This document shows, piece by piece, positions 14,166-24,814 of a DNA stretch of 64,000 bases. Where the stretch lies: positions 107,079,647-107,143,646 of the forward strand of contig NC_133174.1 in NCBI RefSeq assembly GCF_040802235.1. The letters run 5' to 3'. The stretch is from Manis javanica (lineage: Eukaryota; Chordata; Mammalia; Pholidota; Manidae). Below the pieces are notes generated by a model, which worked only from the letters and a program-made list of their open reading frames with translations, was not told where the DNA came from and ran no database searches. How positions within the stretch are numbered: position 1 is the first letter of the stretch; each line of letters starts with the position of its first letter. Both the position numbers and the translations under genes were made by a program.

Positions 14166-15437
14166 TTGATGAGCTGCCAGAGTCACAGCCTCAGTTTACT
14201 ATGGGGGGGGTCCTCGACCCCCCATGGTACCCTTCATATCTCTCAAAAGTATGTTCCCTCTCATTCCCAGATCTCTCAAGTTGCATCAGATAGCAGACAT
14301 TCCGAAAAAGTCATTATCCAAACTCTTGACGGCGCCTCTTCATCTTCTTATCCCTGCCCCTCTTCCCATTTCTCCTACTCTACATTACAGCTCATTCAGG
14401 ACACCACCATCTTTCTCAACCACACCCTTAACACAGCCAATTGTTTCTTGTGCGCATCACTACAGCGCCCACTGCTGGCCGCCGTGCCCCTTAATATTTC
14501 CAACTACTCCTTCCATGCAGAAAGACAACCCCTCTGCCCCCTGGCCGACATACCCCTATGGGAACCAGAATACGCAGATAATCTCACCATCCACCACTGT
14601 GTAGGCCCAACACCACCCCCCTCCAGCGCACTTCACTGCCTCTCTATCTACACCCCTACCTCCGGCTCTACGAGTTTTACGCAACCGGGACACTTCTTTT
14701 AGTGTAATGGCAGTCTTTTCAACTCACTGCCTCTCAACTCCGATACACCCTGCATTCTCGTCACCCTAATCCCACAGTTTACACTTTACAGCATGGCAGA
14801 ATTTCTTGAGCTCCAACCTCCCTTGCCCTCGCGCACAAAAAGAGCTGCTTTACTTCCCATCATGGTCAGTAGCTCTTTGATCACCTCAGCCATTGGGGCA
14901 GGGTTTTTGAGAGAAGCCTTGGGTCACTCTCTATAGGCAGTTGGAGATCTCAACGCCAAACTTGAGGGAGCCCTGACATCCACTGCCGATTCCCTAGCCT
15001 CTCTCCAAAGACAGGTCACTTTGCTAGCTAAAGTCACCCTTCAAAACCGGCGGGCCCTAGATCTGCTTACAGCCGGGAAGGGCGGCACCTGCGTCTTCCT
15101 CTGGGAATAGTGCTGCTATTACATCAACGAATCCGGCATTGTAGAAACTGACATTACCAAACTCACCGACCTTGCCTCCAGCCTCCACTCTGCTTCCAAT
15201 TCCAACCCATTCTCTTCAATACTAACAAACCCCCTCCTCACCTGGCTCTGGCCCACTGCAGGCCCCATAATAATCATTCTTCTCGCCTGTCTCTTCTTAC
15301 CCTGTATAATAAAGTTCATCAAGTCCCAAGTCGGAAAAATCCCTAATCAAGCTTTCAACCAGCTTTTACTCAGGAACTACCAGCTTCTGGCCACAGAAGA
15401 TCCCTCACCCTCACGTGACCTCCTCACCACATACTGA
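14166..15437 (+). pseudogene. Retroviral env remnant with in-frame stops
   Basis: One reading frame runs through this region and is interrupted only by TAG codons at 14700-14702, 14934-14936 and 15108-15110, before a terminal TGA at 15435-15437. It contains an RTKR furin-type cleavage motif (14832-14843), a hydrophobic fusion-peptide-like run after it, an immunosuppressive-domain-like segment beginning LQNRRALDLL (about 15039 on), a Cys-rich CX6-type motif partly destroyed by the third stop, and a hydrophobic membrane anchor at about 15237-15310. The surface subunit looks shortened: about 424 codons in all, against the usual 550 or more. The first position shown is the start of the open frame, not a proven initiation codon. 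As it stands it encodes no full envelope protein. Confidence 0.85.
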
Positions 15438-15720
15438 GATGGACCCCTCTCTCCACTGGAAACTGTTCCTGGAAACAATGGCTGCAGACGCCTGGCTCCT
15501 GACACCCATATCCTCTTAGCACCATTGGAATCAACAGGTCCTCAACCTATGGTTACAGGGAACCTTCATTAATTTCCAAACCTGAAGAAGTCCACATCTA
15601 CTCATCCTTACTGTAGGGAGTCCTATCAACCCTTTCCTCCCAATCCTAAAGCCCTCACTCCCTTCTTCGCCCCTGTTCAGCAGGAAGCAGCCAGAGAGAA
15701 AGCAACATCCACAACCCCAT
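15438..15720. other. ERV sequence between env and the purine tract
   Basis: Non-coding retroviral sequence. No conserved motif recognised. Confidence 0.5.
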
Positions 15721-15738
15721 AGAGGAGAAAGGGGAGAA
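15721..15738 (+). promoter_or_regulatory. Polypurine tract of the ERV
   Basis: An almost pure run of A and G (AGAGGAGAAAGGGGAGAA) ends directly at the TG of the 3' LTR, as expected for the plus-strand primer. Confidence 0.9.
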
Positions 15739-15993
15739 TGAAGGGCCCCCACCAGTAAGATGGCAAACTTCCGGCTTCCTTGGGGGGGGGGGGTCCTCGG
15801 TTCCCGCCGGCGCCACCTGTAGCCCAATCACCTCTCGCTCCCCTCCCAATCCCAGCACCTAGCCAACAGCCAACAGCCCTGTAGAAGTGACACCTCAATC
15901 AATTCATACCCCTTCCTATATAACCCAGCACCTTTCCCTAATCAAGAGGAACTCTCCGGTGAATTGCTGCTATGTGTCGCTCCTTTCCTTTCA
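15739..15993 (+). repeat. 3' LTR of the ERV
   Basis: This is a copy of 13330-13574 with an expanded G run near 15780 and a 4-base insertion near its end. The poly(A) signal of the 5' LTR is here AATCAA (15940-15945), so this LTR has probably lost efficient 3' processing. Confidence 0.92.
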
Positions 15994-16209
15994 ACCCCTT
16001 TTAAGAGAAGCATCTTTTTCCTTTCCAGAGCAATATTTAGCAGTGTTTCCGTAGCAATCTCTATATATGTGCTTCTATTAGTTTATCTTGCTGTGACCTT
16101 GGAGATGAACACATCTTTCTTCGAGGCCATTAGGTATAAATTTGGGGCTGATTGCCAGAGAGCTCTCCAGGTGTTAACAGGGATAATTTTCATTGGCCTC
16201 AGGCAAAGA

Positions 16210-16670
16210 TCAGGGCTTGGCCTCCCACTGGTGCTTCCGTAGCCCCCCAGGGTGCCTCCCGCCCTCCCCTGCCTCAGCCCGGCCCTCGGGGTCCGCCTCC
16301 CTGAAATTCCGGTCCCGCCCTCGCCCTGGCCTTGGTCCGCGCACGCGCCCTCGCGGGCCAAGCCAGGAACCTGGACGGCGGTGTCGTTGGCCCCGCAGGT
16401 GGCCAGGAGGTCCGCCAGGAGCAGCCAGCCGAGCGTCAGCAGCCGCCCGGGGGAGCAGCGCGCGCCCCCAGGGCCCACGGTTCTCGGGCCCCGACGGCCG
16501 TACAAGGCGTAGTCACAGCCGCCCGCTCCTGAGGAGAGGTGCGTTGGGAAAAGGAGCCCCTGGCCTCCGAACCCCTGTGCCGCGCCCTGGCAACCATTGA
16601 GGCGTCACGCCTCCTCCCCAGCGTGCGGCCCGCCGCCTCGCCCTTGGCGCGCCCCGAAGAGCGCCGTGTA
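16210..16670. other. CpG-rich block, possible CpG island
   Basis: This is the only strongly GC- and CpG-rich segment of the spacer, and it contrasts sharply with its AT-rich surroundings. On the minus strand a frame opening at 16505 begins MYGRRGPRTVGPGG and continues with a leucine-rich segment (LLTLGWLLLADLL) that resembles a signal peptide. A weak donor-like CAG/GTTCCT follows about 45 codons in. I do not recognise the protein, and the frame beyond that point looks like GC-rich non-coding sequence. It may be a promoter with a first exon of a secreted or membrane protein, or simply a GC-rich island whose open frames are chance. Confidence 0.4.
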
Positions 16671-17338
16671 CATGTTAAGATTTTGTGCAGAGCCATCAGC
16701 TTTGTGTGGGGCTTTTTGGAGCTAGATGGGGGTGGGGGAGAGAGGAAGGGAGAGGAGAGGACGCAGCTTTTGTCGAACTAGTTCTTTAACATTCTGTATT
16801 TCCATAGCTGGTGTTTTTAGAACCAAATATGGAACTTCACCTTTGTCCCTGTTTATTTCTGTCTTCTTGCTTTTGGCCTACCTTTTAAGCATCATGGAGA
16901 TGTTTTTTTGGATCTTGATTCTGTTGTCTTAACATGTTAGGTCTTTCTGCCAAGTTTGATTTGGGAAGTATTTTTTCTTCAGGTCAGTATTAAAAATGGT
17001 AAAAAAGGTCAACTGGACAAGGATAGACCCCTAAGAGGTCACTCACTGACGATGATCCACTAATCCACTTCGATTTAACCCAAGAATAAATTATTTTACC
17101 AGAAGAGAATTCCTTTTTTACTAAGGATGAATCAGACTAGAAGCAAGAATACCTTAGCATTTCCACTTAAATCAGTAGAAAAGCTTACAGGTAATTGCAA
17201 CTGCCCTCTTAATGGCACTCAGGATCAGTATGTTCAATTATGTCATAGAAAGAAATGAAATTTGATTAAATTCCTTCCATTGATGGTGCTAATTTCAAGA
17301 AGTCTACCCTAGTTAATTTAGAAATATAATTATAGACT
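16671..17338. other. Spacer DNA, no gene seen
   Basis: A purine-rich stretch lies at 16725-16760. Nothing else is recognised between the CpG-rich block and the L1 3' end. Confidence 0.45.
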
Positions 17339-20300
17339 TTGTTTTGTTTTGTTTTGTTTTTGTTATCATTAATCTACAATTACATGAACATTATGTTTAC
17401 TAGGCTCCCCCCCCAAGAATCCCCCCACCCCATTACAGTCACTGCCCATCAGCGTAGACTCACTACTTGTCTTCCCTGTGTTGCACAGCCCTCCCCATGC
17501 CCCCACCTACATGCTAATTATACACGCTAATCGTAATACTCCCTTCCTTCCCCCCCCTTATCCCTCCCTCCCCACCCATCCTCCCTAGTCCCTTTCCCTT
17601 TGGTAGCTGTTAGTCCATTCTTGGGTTCTGTGATTCTGCTGCTGTTTTATTCCTTCAGTTTTTCTTTATTCTTATACTCCAATATGAGTGAAATCATTTG
17701 ATACTTATCTCTCTCCGCCTGGCTTATTTCACTGAGCATAATACCCTCTGGCTCCATCCATGTTGTTGCAAATGGTACGATTTGTTTTCTTATGGATGAA
17801 TAATATTCCATTGTGTATATGTACCACATCTTCTTTATCTATTCATCTACTGATGGACATTTAGGTTGCTTCCATTTCTTGGCTATTGTAAATAGTGCTG
17901 TGATAAACATAGGGGTGCATCTGTCTTTTTCAAATTAAACTACTACTGCATTCTTAGGGTAAATTCCTGGAAGTGGAATTCCTGGGTCAAATGGTATGTC
18001 TATTTTGAGCTTTATGAGGAACCTCCATACTGCTTTCCACAATGGTTGAACTAATTTACATTCCCACCAACAGTGCAGGAGGGTTCCCCTTTCTCCACAC
18101 CCTTGCCAACATTTGTTGTTTGTCTTTTGGATGGTAGCGATCCCTACTGGTGTAAGGTGATATCTCATTGTGGTTTTAATTTGCATTTCTCTGATGACTA
18201 GCGATGTGGAGCATCTTTTCATGTATCTGTTGGCCATCTGAATTTCTTCTTTGGAGAACTGTTCAGCTTCTCTGCCCATTTTTAAATTGGATTATTTGCT
18301 TTTTGTTTGCTGAGGTACATGAGCTCTTTATATATTTTGGATGTCAACCCTTTATCGGAACGATCATTTATGAATATATTCTCCCATACTGTAGGGTACC
18401 TTTTTGTTCTATTGATGGTGTCCTTTGCTGTACAGAAGCTCTTCAGCTTGATATAGTCCCACTTGTTCACTTTTGCTTTTGTTTCCCTTGCCCGGGGAGA
18501 TCTGTTCATGAAGAAGTCGCTCATGTTTATGTCCAAGAGATTTTTGCCAATGTTTTTATCTAGGAGTTTTATGGTTTCATGACTTACATTCAGATCATTG
18601 ATCCATTTCGAATTTACTTTTGTGTATGGGGTTAGACAGTGATCCAGTTTCATTCTCTTGCATGTAGCTCTCCAGTTTTGCCAGCACCATCTGTTGAAGA
18701 GACTGTCATTTCCCCATTGTTTGTCCATGGCTCCTTTATCATATATTAATTGACCATATATGTTTGGGTTAATGTCTGGAGTCTCTATTCTGTTCCACTG
18801 GTCTGTGGCTCTATTCTTGTGCCAGTACCAAGTTGTCTTGATTACTGCGGCTTTGTAGTAGAGCTTGAAGTTGGGGAGCGAGATACCCGCCACTTTATTC
18901 TTCCTTCTCAGGATTGCTTTGGCTATTCGGGGTCTTTGGTGTTTCCATATGAATTTTTGAAGTATTTGTTCCAGTTTGTTGAAGAATGCTGTTGGTAATT
19001 TGATAGGGATTGCATCAAATCTGTATACTGCTTTGGGCAGGATGGCCATTTTGACAATATTAATTCTTCCTAGCCAGGAGCATGGGATGAGTTTCCATTT
19101 GCTAGTGTCCTCTTTACTTTAGGGTGATTAATTTATCTTAAGAGTGTCTTATAGTTTTCAGGGTATAGGTCTTTCACTTCCTTGGTTAGGTTTATTCCTA
19201 GGTATTTTATTATTTTTGATGCAATTGTGAATGGAATTGTTTTCCTGATTTCTCTTTCTATTAGTTCATTGTTAGTGTACAGGAAAGCCACAGATTTCTG
19301 TGTGTTAATTTTGTGTCCTGCAACTTTGCTGTATTCCAATATCAGTTCTAGTAGTTTTGGAGTGGAATCTGTAGGGGTTTTTATGTACAATATCATGTCA
19401 TCTGCAAATAGTGACAGTTTAACTTCTTCTTTACCAATTTGGATTGGTTGTATTTCTTTGTTTTGTCTAATTGCCGTGGCTAGGACCTCCAGTACTATGT
19501 TGAATAACAGTGGGGAGAGTGGGCATCCCTGTCTTGTTCCCGATCTCAGAGGAAAAGCTTTCAGCTTCTCGCTGTTCAGTATGATGTTGGCTGTGGGCTT
19601 ATTATATATGGCCTTTATTATGTTGAGGTACTTGCCCTGTATACCCATTTTGCTTAGAGTTTTTATCATGAATGGATGTTGAATTTTGTCGAATGCTTTT
19701 TCAGCATCTATGGAGATGATCATGTGGTTTTTGTCTTTCTTTCTGTTTATGTAGTGGATGATGTTGATGGATTTTCGAATGTTGTACCATCCTTGCATCC
19801 CTGGGATGAATCCCACTTGGTCATGGTGTGTGATCTTTTTGATGTATTTTTTAATTCGGTTTGCTAATATTTCATTGAGTATTTTTGCATCTACGTTCAT
19901 CAGGGATATTGGTCTGTAATTTTCTTTTTTGGTGTTTTGTGTTTCTTCCTTTGTCAGTCTTGGAAGGTTGTATTTTTCTAAGAAATTGTCCATTTCTTCT
20001 AGGTTTTCCAGCTTGTTAGCATATAGGTTTTCATAGTATTCTCTAATAATTCTATGTATTTCTATGGGGTCCGTCGTGATTTTTCTTTTCTCGTTTCTGA
20101 TTCTACTGATGTGTGTTGATTCTCTTTTTCTCTTAATAAGTCTGGCTAGAGGCTTATCTATTTTGTTTATTTTCTCAAAGAACCAGCTCTTGGTTTCATT
20201 GATTTTTTTTCTATTGTTTTATTCTTCTCAATTTTATTTATTTCTTCTCTGATCTTTATTATGTCCCTCCTTCTGCTGACTTTAGGCCTCATTTGTTCTT

Positions 20301-21818
20301 CTTTTTCCAATTTCGATAATTGTGATGTTAGACTATTCATTTGGGATTGTTCTTCCTTCTTTGAATATGCCTGGATTGTTTTATATACTTTCCTCTTAAG
20401 ACTGTTTTCGCTGCATCCCACAGAAGTTGGGGCTTTGTGTTGTTGTTGTCATTTGTTTCCATATATTGCTGGATCTCCATTTTAATTTGGTCATTGATCC
20501 ATTGATTATTTAGGAGCATGTTGTTAAGCCTCCATGTGTTTGTGAGTCTTTTTGCTTTCTCTGTACAATTTATTTCTAGTTTTATACCTTTGTGGTCTGA
20601 AAAGTTGGTCGGTAGGATATCAATTTTTTGAATTTACTGAGGCTCCCTTTGTGTCCTAGTATGTGGTCTATTCTGGAGAATGTTTCATGTGGACTTCAGA
20701 AGAATGTGTATCCTGTTGCTTTTGGATGTAGAATTCTATAGATGTCTATTAGGTCCAGCTGTTGTAGTGTGTTGTTCCGTGCCTCTGTGTCCTTACTTAT
20801 TTTCTGTCTGGTGGACCTATCCTTTGGAGTGAGTGGTGTGTTGAAGTCTCCTAAAATTAATGTATTGTATTCTATTTCCTCCTTCAGTTCTCTTAGTATT
20901 TGTTTCACTTCAAAGAAGGAAGAACAGTCCTAAATATATGCTGGTGCTCCTGTGTTGGGTGCATATATATTTATAATGGTTATGTCCTCTTGTTTGACTG
21001 AGCCCTTTATCATTACATAATGTCCTTCTTCTCCCTGTTGTTTGCATGGAATATCTTTTTCCATCCCTTGACTGTTAGTCTGTGCATGTCTTTGAGTTTG
21101 AGGTTAGTCTCTTGTAAGCAGCATATAGATGGGTCTTGCTTTTTTATCCATTCTGTTACTCTGTGTCTTTTGATTGGTGCATTCAGTCCATTTACATTTA
21201 GGGTGATTATTGAAAGATATGTACTTATTGCCATTGCAGGCTTTAGATTCGTGGTTACCAAAAGTTCAAGGTTAGCTTCTTTATTATCTTATTGCCTAAC
21301 TTAACTCACTTATTGAGCTATTATAAACACTGTCTGGTGATTCTTTATTTCTCTCCCTTCTTATTCCTCCTCCTCCATTCTTTATATGTTGGGTGTTTTA
21401 TTCTGTGCTTTTTTGTGTTTCCTTTAACTGCTTTTATGGGTAGTTGATTTTATGTTTTGCCTTTAGCTATTATTTGGTTGGTCTGCTTTCTTTGCTGTGA
21501 TTTTAGTTTCTCTGGTGACATCTGTTCAGCCTTAGGGGTGCTCCCATCTAGAGCAGTCCCTCTAAAATACCCTGTAGAGGTGGTTTGTGGGAGGCAAATT
21601 CCCTCAACTTTTGCTTGTCTGGGAATTGTTTAATCCCTCCTTCATATTTAAATGATAATCGTGTTGGATACAGTATTCTTGGTTCAAGGCCCTTCTGTTT
21701 CATTGCATTAAATATATCATGCCATTCTCTTCTGGCCTGTAAGGTTTCTGTTGGGAAGTCTGATGATAGCCTGATGGGTTTTCCTTTGTAGGTGACCTTT
21801 TCCCCCTCTCTAGCTGCC
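17339..21818 (-). mobile_element. 5'-truncated, defective L1 (right arm)
   Basis: This is the same L1 as at 2401-6524, in the opposite orientation. Here it continues past the arm boundary (17695) to its 3' end, with a 3' UTR, a G-rich stretch and an A-rich (AAAAC)n tail at about 17339-17360. The ORF2 lesions, the roughly 230-bp deletion and the 25-base inverted insertion (here 20908-20932) are shared with the left arm, so they predate the duplication or were copied by conversion. I did not find a clear target-site duplication. Confidence 0.95.
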
Positions 21819-22260
21819 TATTGGAGTAATTGTAAATCAAGAGTTCAGGCACTGACAACAAATTAGGATTGACATTTAATCTTGTTAATCGAAGTTTGAT
21901 TTCATCTAAGAGGTACAGTGTGGTAGTAAGAGAATACTGATGAATAGATGGTTCAATAGATAATACATGGGATTTGAAACAAAGTTCATTTGGCTATGTT
22001 TCTACCTAGTATTGTCCCATACTTTGAAGTTTAATGTAGTGAAAGGTGAAATGAAATGGGGTCACTTATGTCAAGGGGCTTTAAAATGGACCTCGGGGGC
22101 CAGTAAGGAGGTGGACCTTATGCATGTCCTCACTGGAGGAAGCATGCACTTTTGAATTAGGCCAAACTGGCAGTATTCCAAGGACTCAGCCTAAACACAT
22201 GCAACTTGCTGCAGTAAGTGTAAATCCGGGGACGGGAAATCCTGGGGCAAAATACCTAGC
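21819..22260. other. Unique arm DNA between L1 and LTR-like element
   Basis: Mirror of about 1959-2400. No gene or clear repeat is visible. Confidence 0.5.
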
Positions 22261-22799
22261 TGAAACCGAAATCAAGTCAAAGGAGAAACAAAGTTGAAAA
22301 CCCATTTATTGCTTACAAACAGCCACCCAGCATCTCTCTCTCCTGGTGTGGTAGAAGCAAGCAAATATTTCCCCCTCCCCGCAACCTCCCAGGTCCAGAT
22401 AAGCCCTACCTCGCCCAGGTAATTACCCCCTGATGTGAAGATGATGTACTTCTCTCCACCCCTTAGAAACACCTGTTGATACGGAGATGCACTAAAACCA
22501 GGTGAGAGATTCTGGAAATACTGCAATTTTACCCACAAGTAGGAAACTTTGCTTGGCAACTAAATACAGTGAGTTAAGATGAGATTTCTGCCACCAACCA
22601 GTCAAAATTCTTTGTAAACAACATATTCAAGAATTCTCTTTTGTCTTTAAAAACCTTTGACTTTTGTAACCAGGGTGTGGTGTGGTATACAATTTGGGTT
22701 GCTGGCTGAATCTGTGCTTCCCAAATGGCAGTTCTAAGACCCCAAATAAATACTTTTGTTTTATTTCAACTCTGCCTCTTTTCTTGGTCAGCAATGTCA
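22261..22799 (+). repeat. LTR-like element, right-arm copy
   Basis: The segment starts TGAAACC and ends ATGTCA. It carries CCCAAATAAATAC as a poly(A) signal near the end and then a pyrimidine-rich U5-like stretch. A related piece lies at 31065-31215 (shared blocks GCCCAGGTA, CTTCTCTCCACC, ATTTTACCCAC), which confirms that it is a repeat family. I could not identify the family, and no target-site duplication is clear. Confidence 0.5.
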
Positions 22800-24280
22800 A
22801 TTTCTGTGACACATGGGCTGAAGAGTAAACTACTATGAAGTGAATTTAAGGCATACATTATGGCTTTTGGAACATGTGTATATCCAGCTACCAAATTAAC
22901 AGGTGAGCAAGTAACTGAGGAAAGTAGTGGAAAGGTGTTCAGAGCCACTTACTTATAACAACAGTAGGTTACTGGAAGCACAAATGGAAATTTTTATTTG
23001 AATTTTTCTTTCACAAAACCTTTTGGTTTTCAACATAGTAAAAGACAAGAACTGCTAGAAATGATTAGTACTAAAGTTCAAAAACTTTTTATTGACTAAA
23101 ATGCCATAAAATACTATAGTGCCTGACAAGACTATGAGGGAAATTAAAATGGCAAATTTAGGGATGATCTTGAGATCATTTAAGGATGATCAAAAGACCT
23201 TTGTTTCATGGCCAAATCAAGAGTCAAATTTTTTTACATGCTGAGAAAAACAAGTAACACATGATACTTTCAAACACAAACTTTAAAAAGATCTATAGTA
23301 TTTCATGGATAATGTTAAGGGAGGGATAAGGGCAGGGAAAAAAAGACAGAATCACTTTTATGGCCACATACATGCAGCACCAGTAATAGCTATCCAGGGG
23401 TTGTCTTTAATTTCCTTCCCCCTTTCCAATCTAGCATTAGCCATGCAAATGCCTCCATGAGCTTTCCTCTTACTTATCAGTGTGGACACAACAAAGCTTA
23501 AGTTCTAAAAACCCCAAGTGGAAAAAGTCATGTTTGAGGCAGTCACGGAAATCTACATCTGGGGGACTAGGTGATGATATTACCAAGGGCTCATTGTTCC
23601 CATTCAAGTGCCCGGACAGCACTGGTTATGCAGGCAAAGGTCTCTGTTTTTTCAAAAGTGCACACAGATAAAGATGTAGAGATGAAAGGACCCATATGTC
23701 TGGAGTTTCACTTATCACAGCAAGAAGAGGAGGTGGAGTGAGGAAGAGAGGAGGAATGCAGGAAAGAAGGAAGTATGGGAGGGAGGAAAGAAGGTGGATG
23801 AAGCAAGTTTGGTCAAATCCCGGTGAACGATGAAGCTCGATGATGGTTTTGATGGGGTCTGTTAGAGTTCTCTGGCCATTGTTTAGTGTATTTGAGTATT
23901 TTCATGACAAACTTTTTTTTTGTAAAAGACAAACAAGTGAAACCTCTTCACACAAATCGCAGCGATGTAAATCACCCCTTATGTGTGTAAATTCAAGTTA
24001 ATGAAATGTCTTTCCAGACTTCATTCTGATGCCATAAGAATTCTGGGCAGATGGTTTTTATTTTAGCAAACACCACTAGTAATAGTGATGGTTCCCTTAT
24101 ATGTGTCCAGGAAACTGAGGCTCAGATGACTCATGCCATGCCATCTCGCACATCTCTGTGGGCCCAGTGGCGCAGGGTGGGGGCACATGGATGTTGGGGA
24201 AGGAGGTGGATCCGTTGGGAAATTTCTGAGATGTACACGGCCTCCTGAGGGTGAGTCGGGAATCTGACTACAGGAAAGGA
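22800..24280. other. Outer right arm and flank, no gene seen
   Basis: Mirror of 1-1418 up to 24218, followed by about 60 bp of unique DNA. Purine-rich around 23710-23800. No coding exon is recognised. Confidence 0.55.
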
Positions 24281-24334
24281 GGCATTTCCTCAGATTTATT
24301 AACTGAACAGGACACAGAAAACAGAATTCACAAC

Positions 24335-24340
24335 TTTATT
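24335..24340 (-). terminator. Poly(A) signal of the RHOXF2-like gene
   Basis: TTTATT on the plus strand is AATAAA on the gene strand, about 200 bp after the stop codon. A second AATAAA lies at 24295-24300. Either would give a short 3' UTR. Confidence 0.7.
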
Positions 24341-24541
24341 GAAAATACAAAAACATGCCCTAAAACAGAGGGGCAAGAACTTTGGGCTGCCTGAAACTTC
24401 AGCGGTCATTTGGGGAATGATGCTTGATGGTGAGATATGAGTGTGAATGTGGCTCAAAAGCACGTAGTGCCACACAGACCGTTCCTTAGAAAATGGGGAC
24501 TTCAAAAGGAACACAGATGGTAAGGCACCAGGCCTTGCCCC

Positions 24542-24814
24542 CTAAGGCCAGGCACGGGGAAGCCTACGCGGGAGTATCCAGGGCAGAACAGGCAAGACAA
24601 GAGGAGGAAAGTCCCGCAGGTTCAGCAGAGGCTGCCTCAGTGGTCCTGGCTCCGGAAGAACCCATATGACATCCAGCTCTTGAAGAACGGAGGCATCGCA
24701 CAGTCCGAACAAGGTTAGGACTGTGGTGCGGCCGAGCAGCACGGGATGCGGCAATCTAAACCTTAATGGCCTCTGCTGTCTTCTCCAAATGGCCCTCCTC
24801 CTCCTGAACCAAAC
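24542..24814 (-). CDS. RHOXF2: RHOXF2-like exon 4, helix 3 and tail
   Basis: The acceptor GATTGAAG is at 24815. The exon starts VWFRRRRAIWRR and continues as a hydrophobic, Pro- and Leu-rich tail ending in TAG (24544-24542). It is open without lesions for its 90 codons. Arg replaces Asn51 of the homeodomain consensus at this point. Confidence 0.92.
   Translation of the reverse strand, partial: VWFRRRRAIWRRQQRPLRFRLPHPVLLGRTTVLTLFGLCDASVLQELDVIWVLPEPGPLRQPLLNLRDFPPLVLPVLPWILPRRLPRAWP

Larger units (their letters stand above)
13330..15993 (+). mobile_element. ERV with two LTRs, tRNA-Phe primer site, env only
   Basis: Two LTRs of 245 and 255 bp (13330-13574 and 15739-15993) enclose about 2.16 kb. 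Both begin TGAAGG and end TTTCA. A primer binding site follows the 5' LTR and a purine tract precedes the 3' LTR. A splice-donor-like AGGTAAGT lies at 13705-13711. The interior goes from the leader almost directly to env, so gag and pol are missing. Flanking bases ATCCC and ACCCC may be a 5-bp target duplication with one mismatch. The primer tRNA places it near class I (gammaretrovirus-like) HERV-F-type elements. By eye the LTRs differ by roughly nine substitutions plus three length changes, so the insertion is not recent. Confidence 0.92.
6525..17694. other. Spacer of the inverted repeat (11.2 kb)
   Basis: This is the unique sequence between the two arms. From left to right it contains AT-rich DNA with a (TG)n tract, a MIR, a CR1/L3 LINE piece, a second MIR, an ERV with two LTRs, a CpG-rich block, and the 3' end of the right-arm L1 (17339-17694), which has no partner on the left. 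X-chromosome palindromes typically keep single-copy sequence in such spacers. Confidence 0.85.
17695..24218. repeat. Right arm of the large inverted repeat
   Basis: This is the reverse complement of 1-6524, with no difference seen. It holds the outer part of a minus-strand L1, an LTR-like element and about 1.4 kb of non-repetitive DNA. It ends, as far as the window can show, 324 bp from the stop codon of the RHOXF2-like gene and 117 bp from that gene's poly(A) signal. The partner of the gene itself would lie to the left of base 1. Confidence 0.97.

Noticed and set aside
16083-16600. Several overlapping frames of 66-140 codons on both strands as proteins
   Set aside because: GC-rich DNA lowers stop frequency on all strands. 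None is recognised, and only the signal-peptide-like start was kept as a weak observation.
1-24218. Treating the inverted repeat as certainly biological
   Set aside because: Perfect arms can also come from a false duplication in assembly. The sequence alone cannot decide, so it is reported with that caveat.
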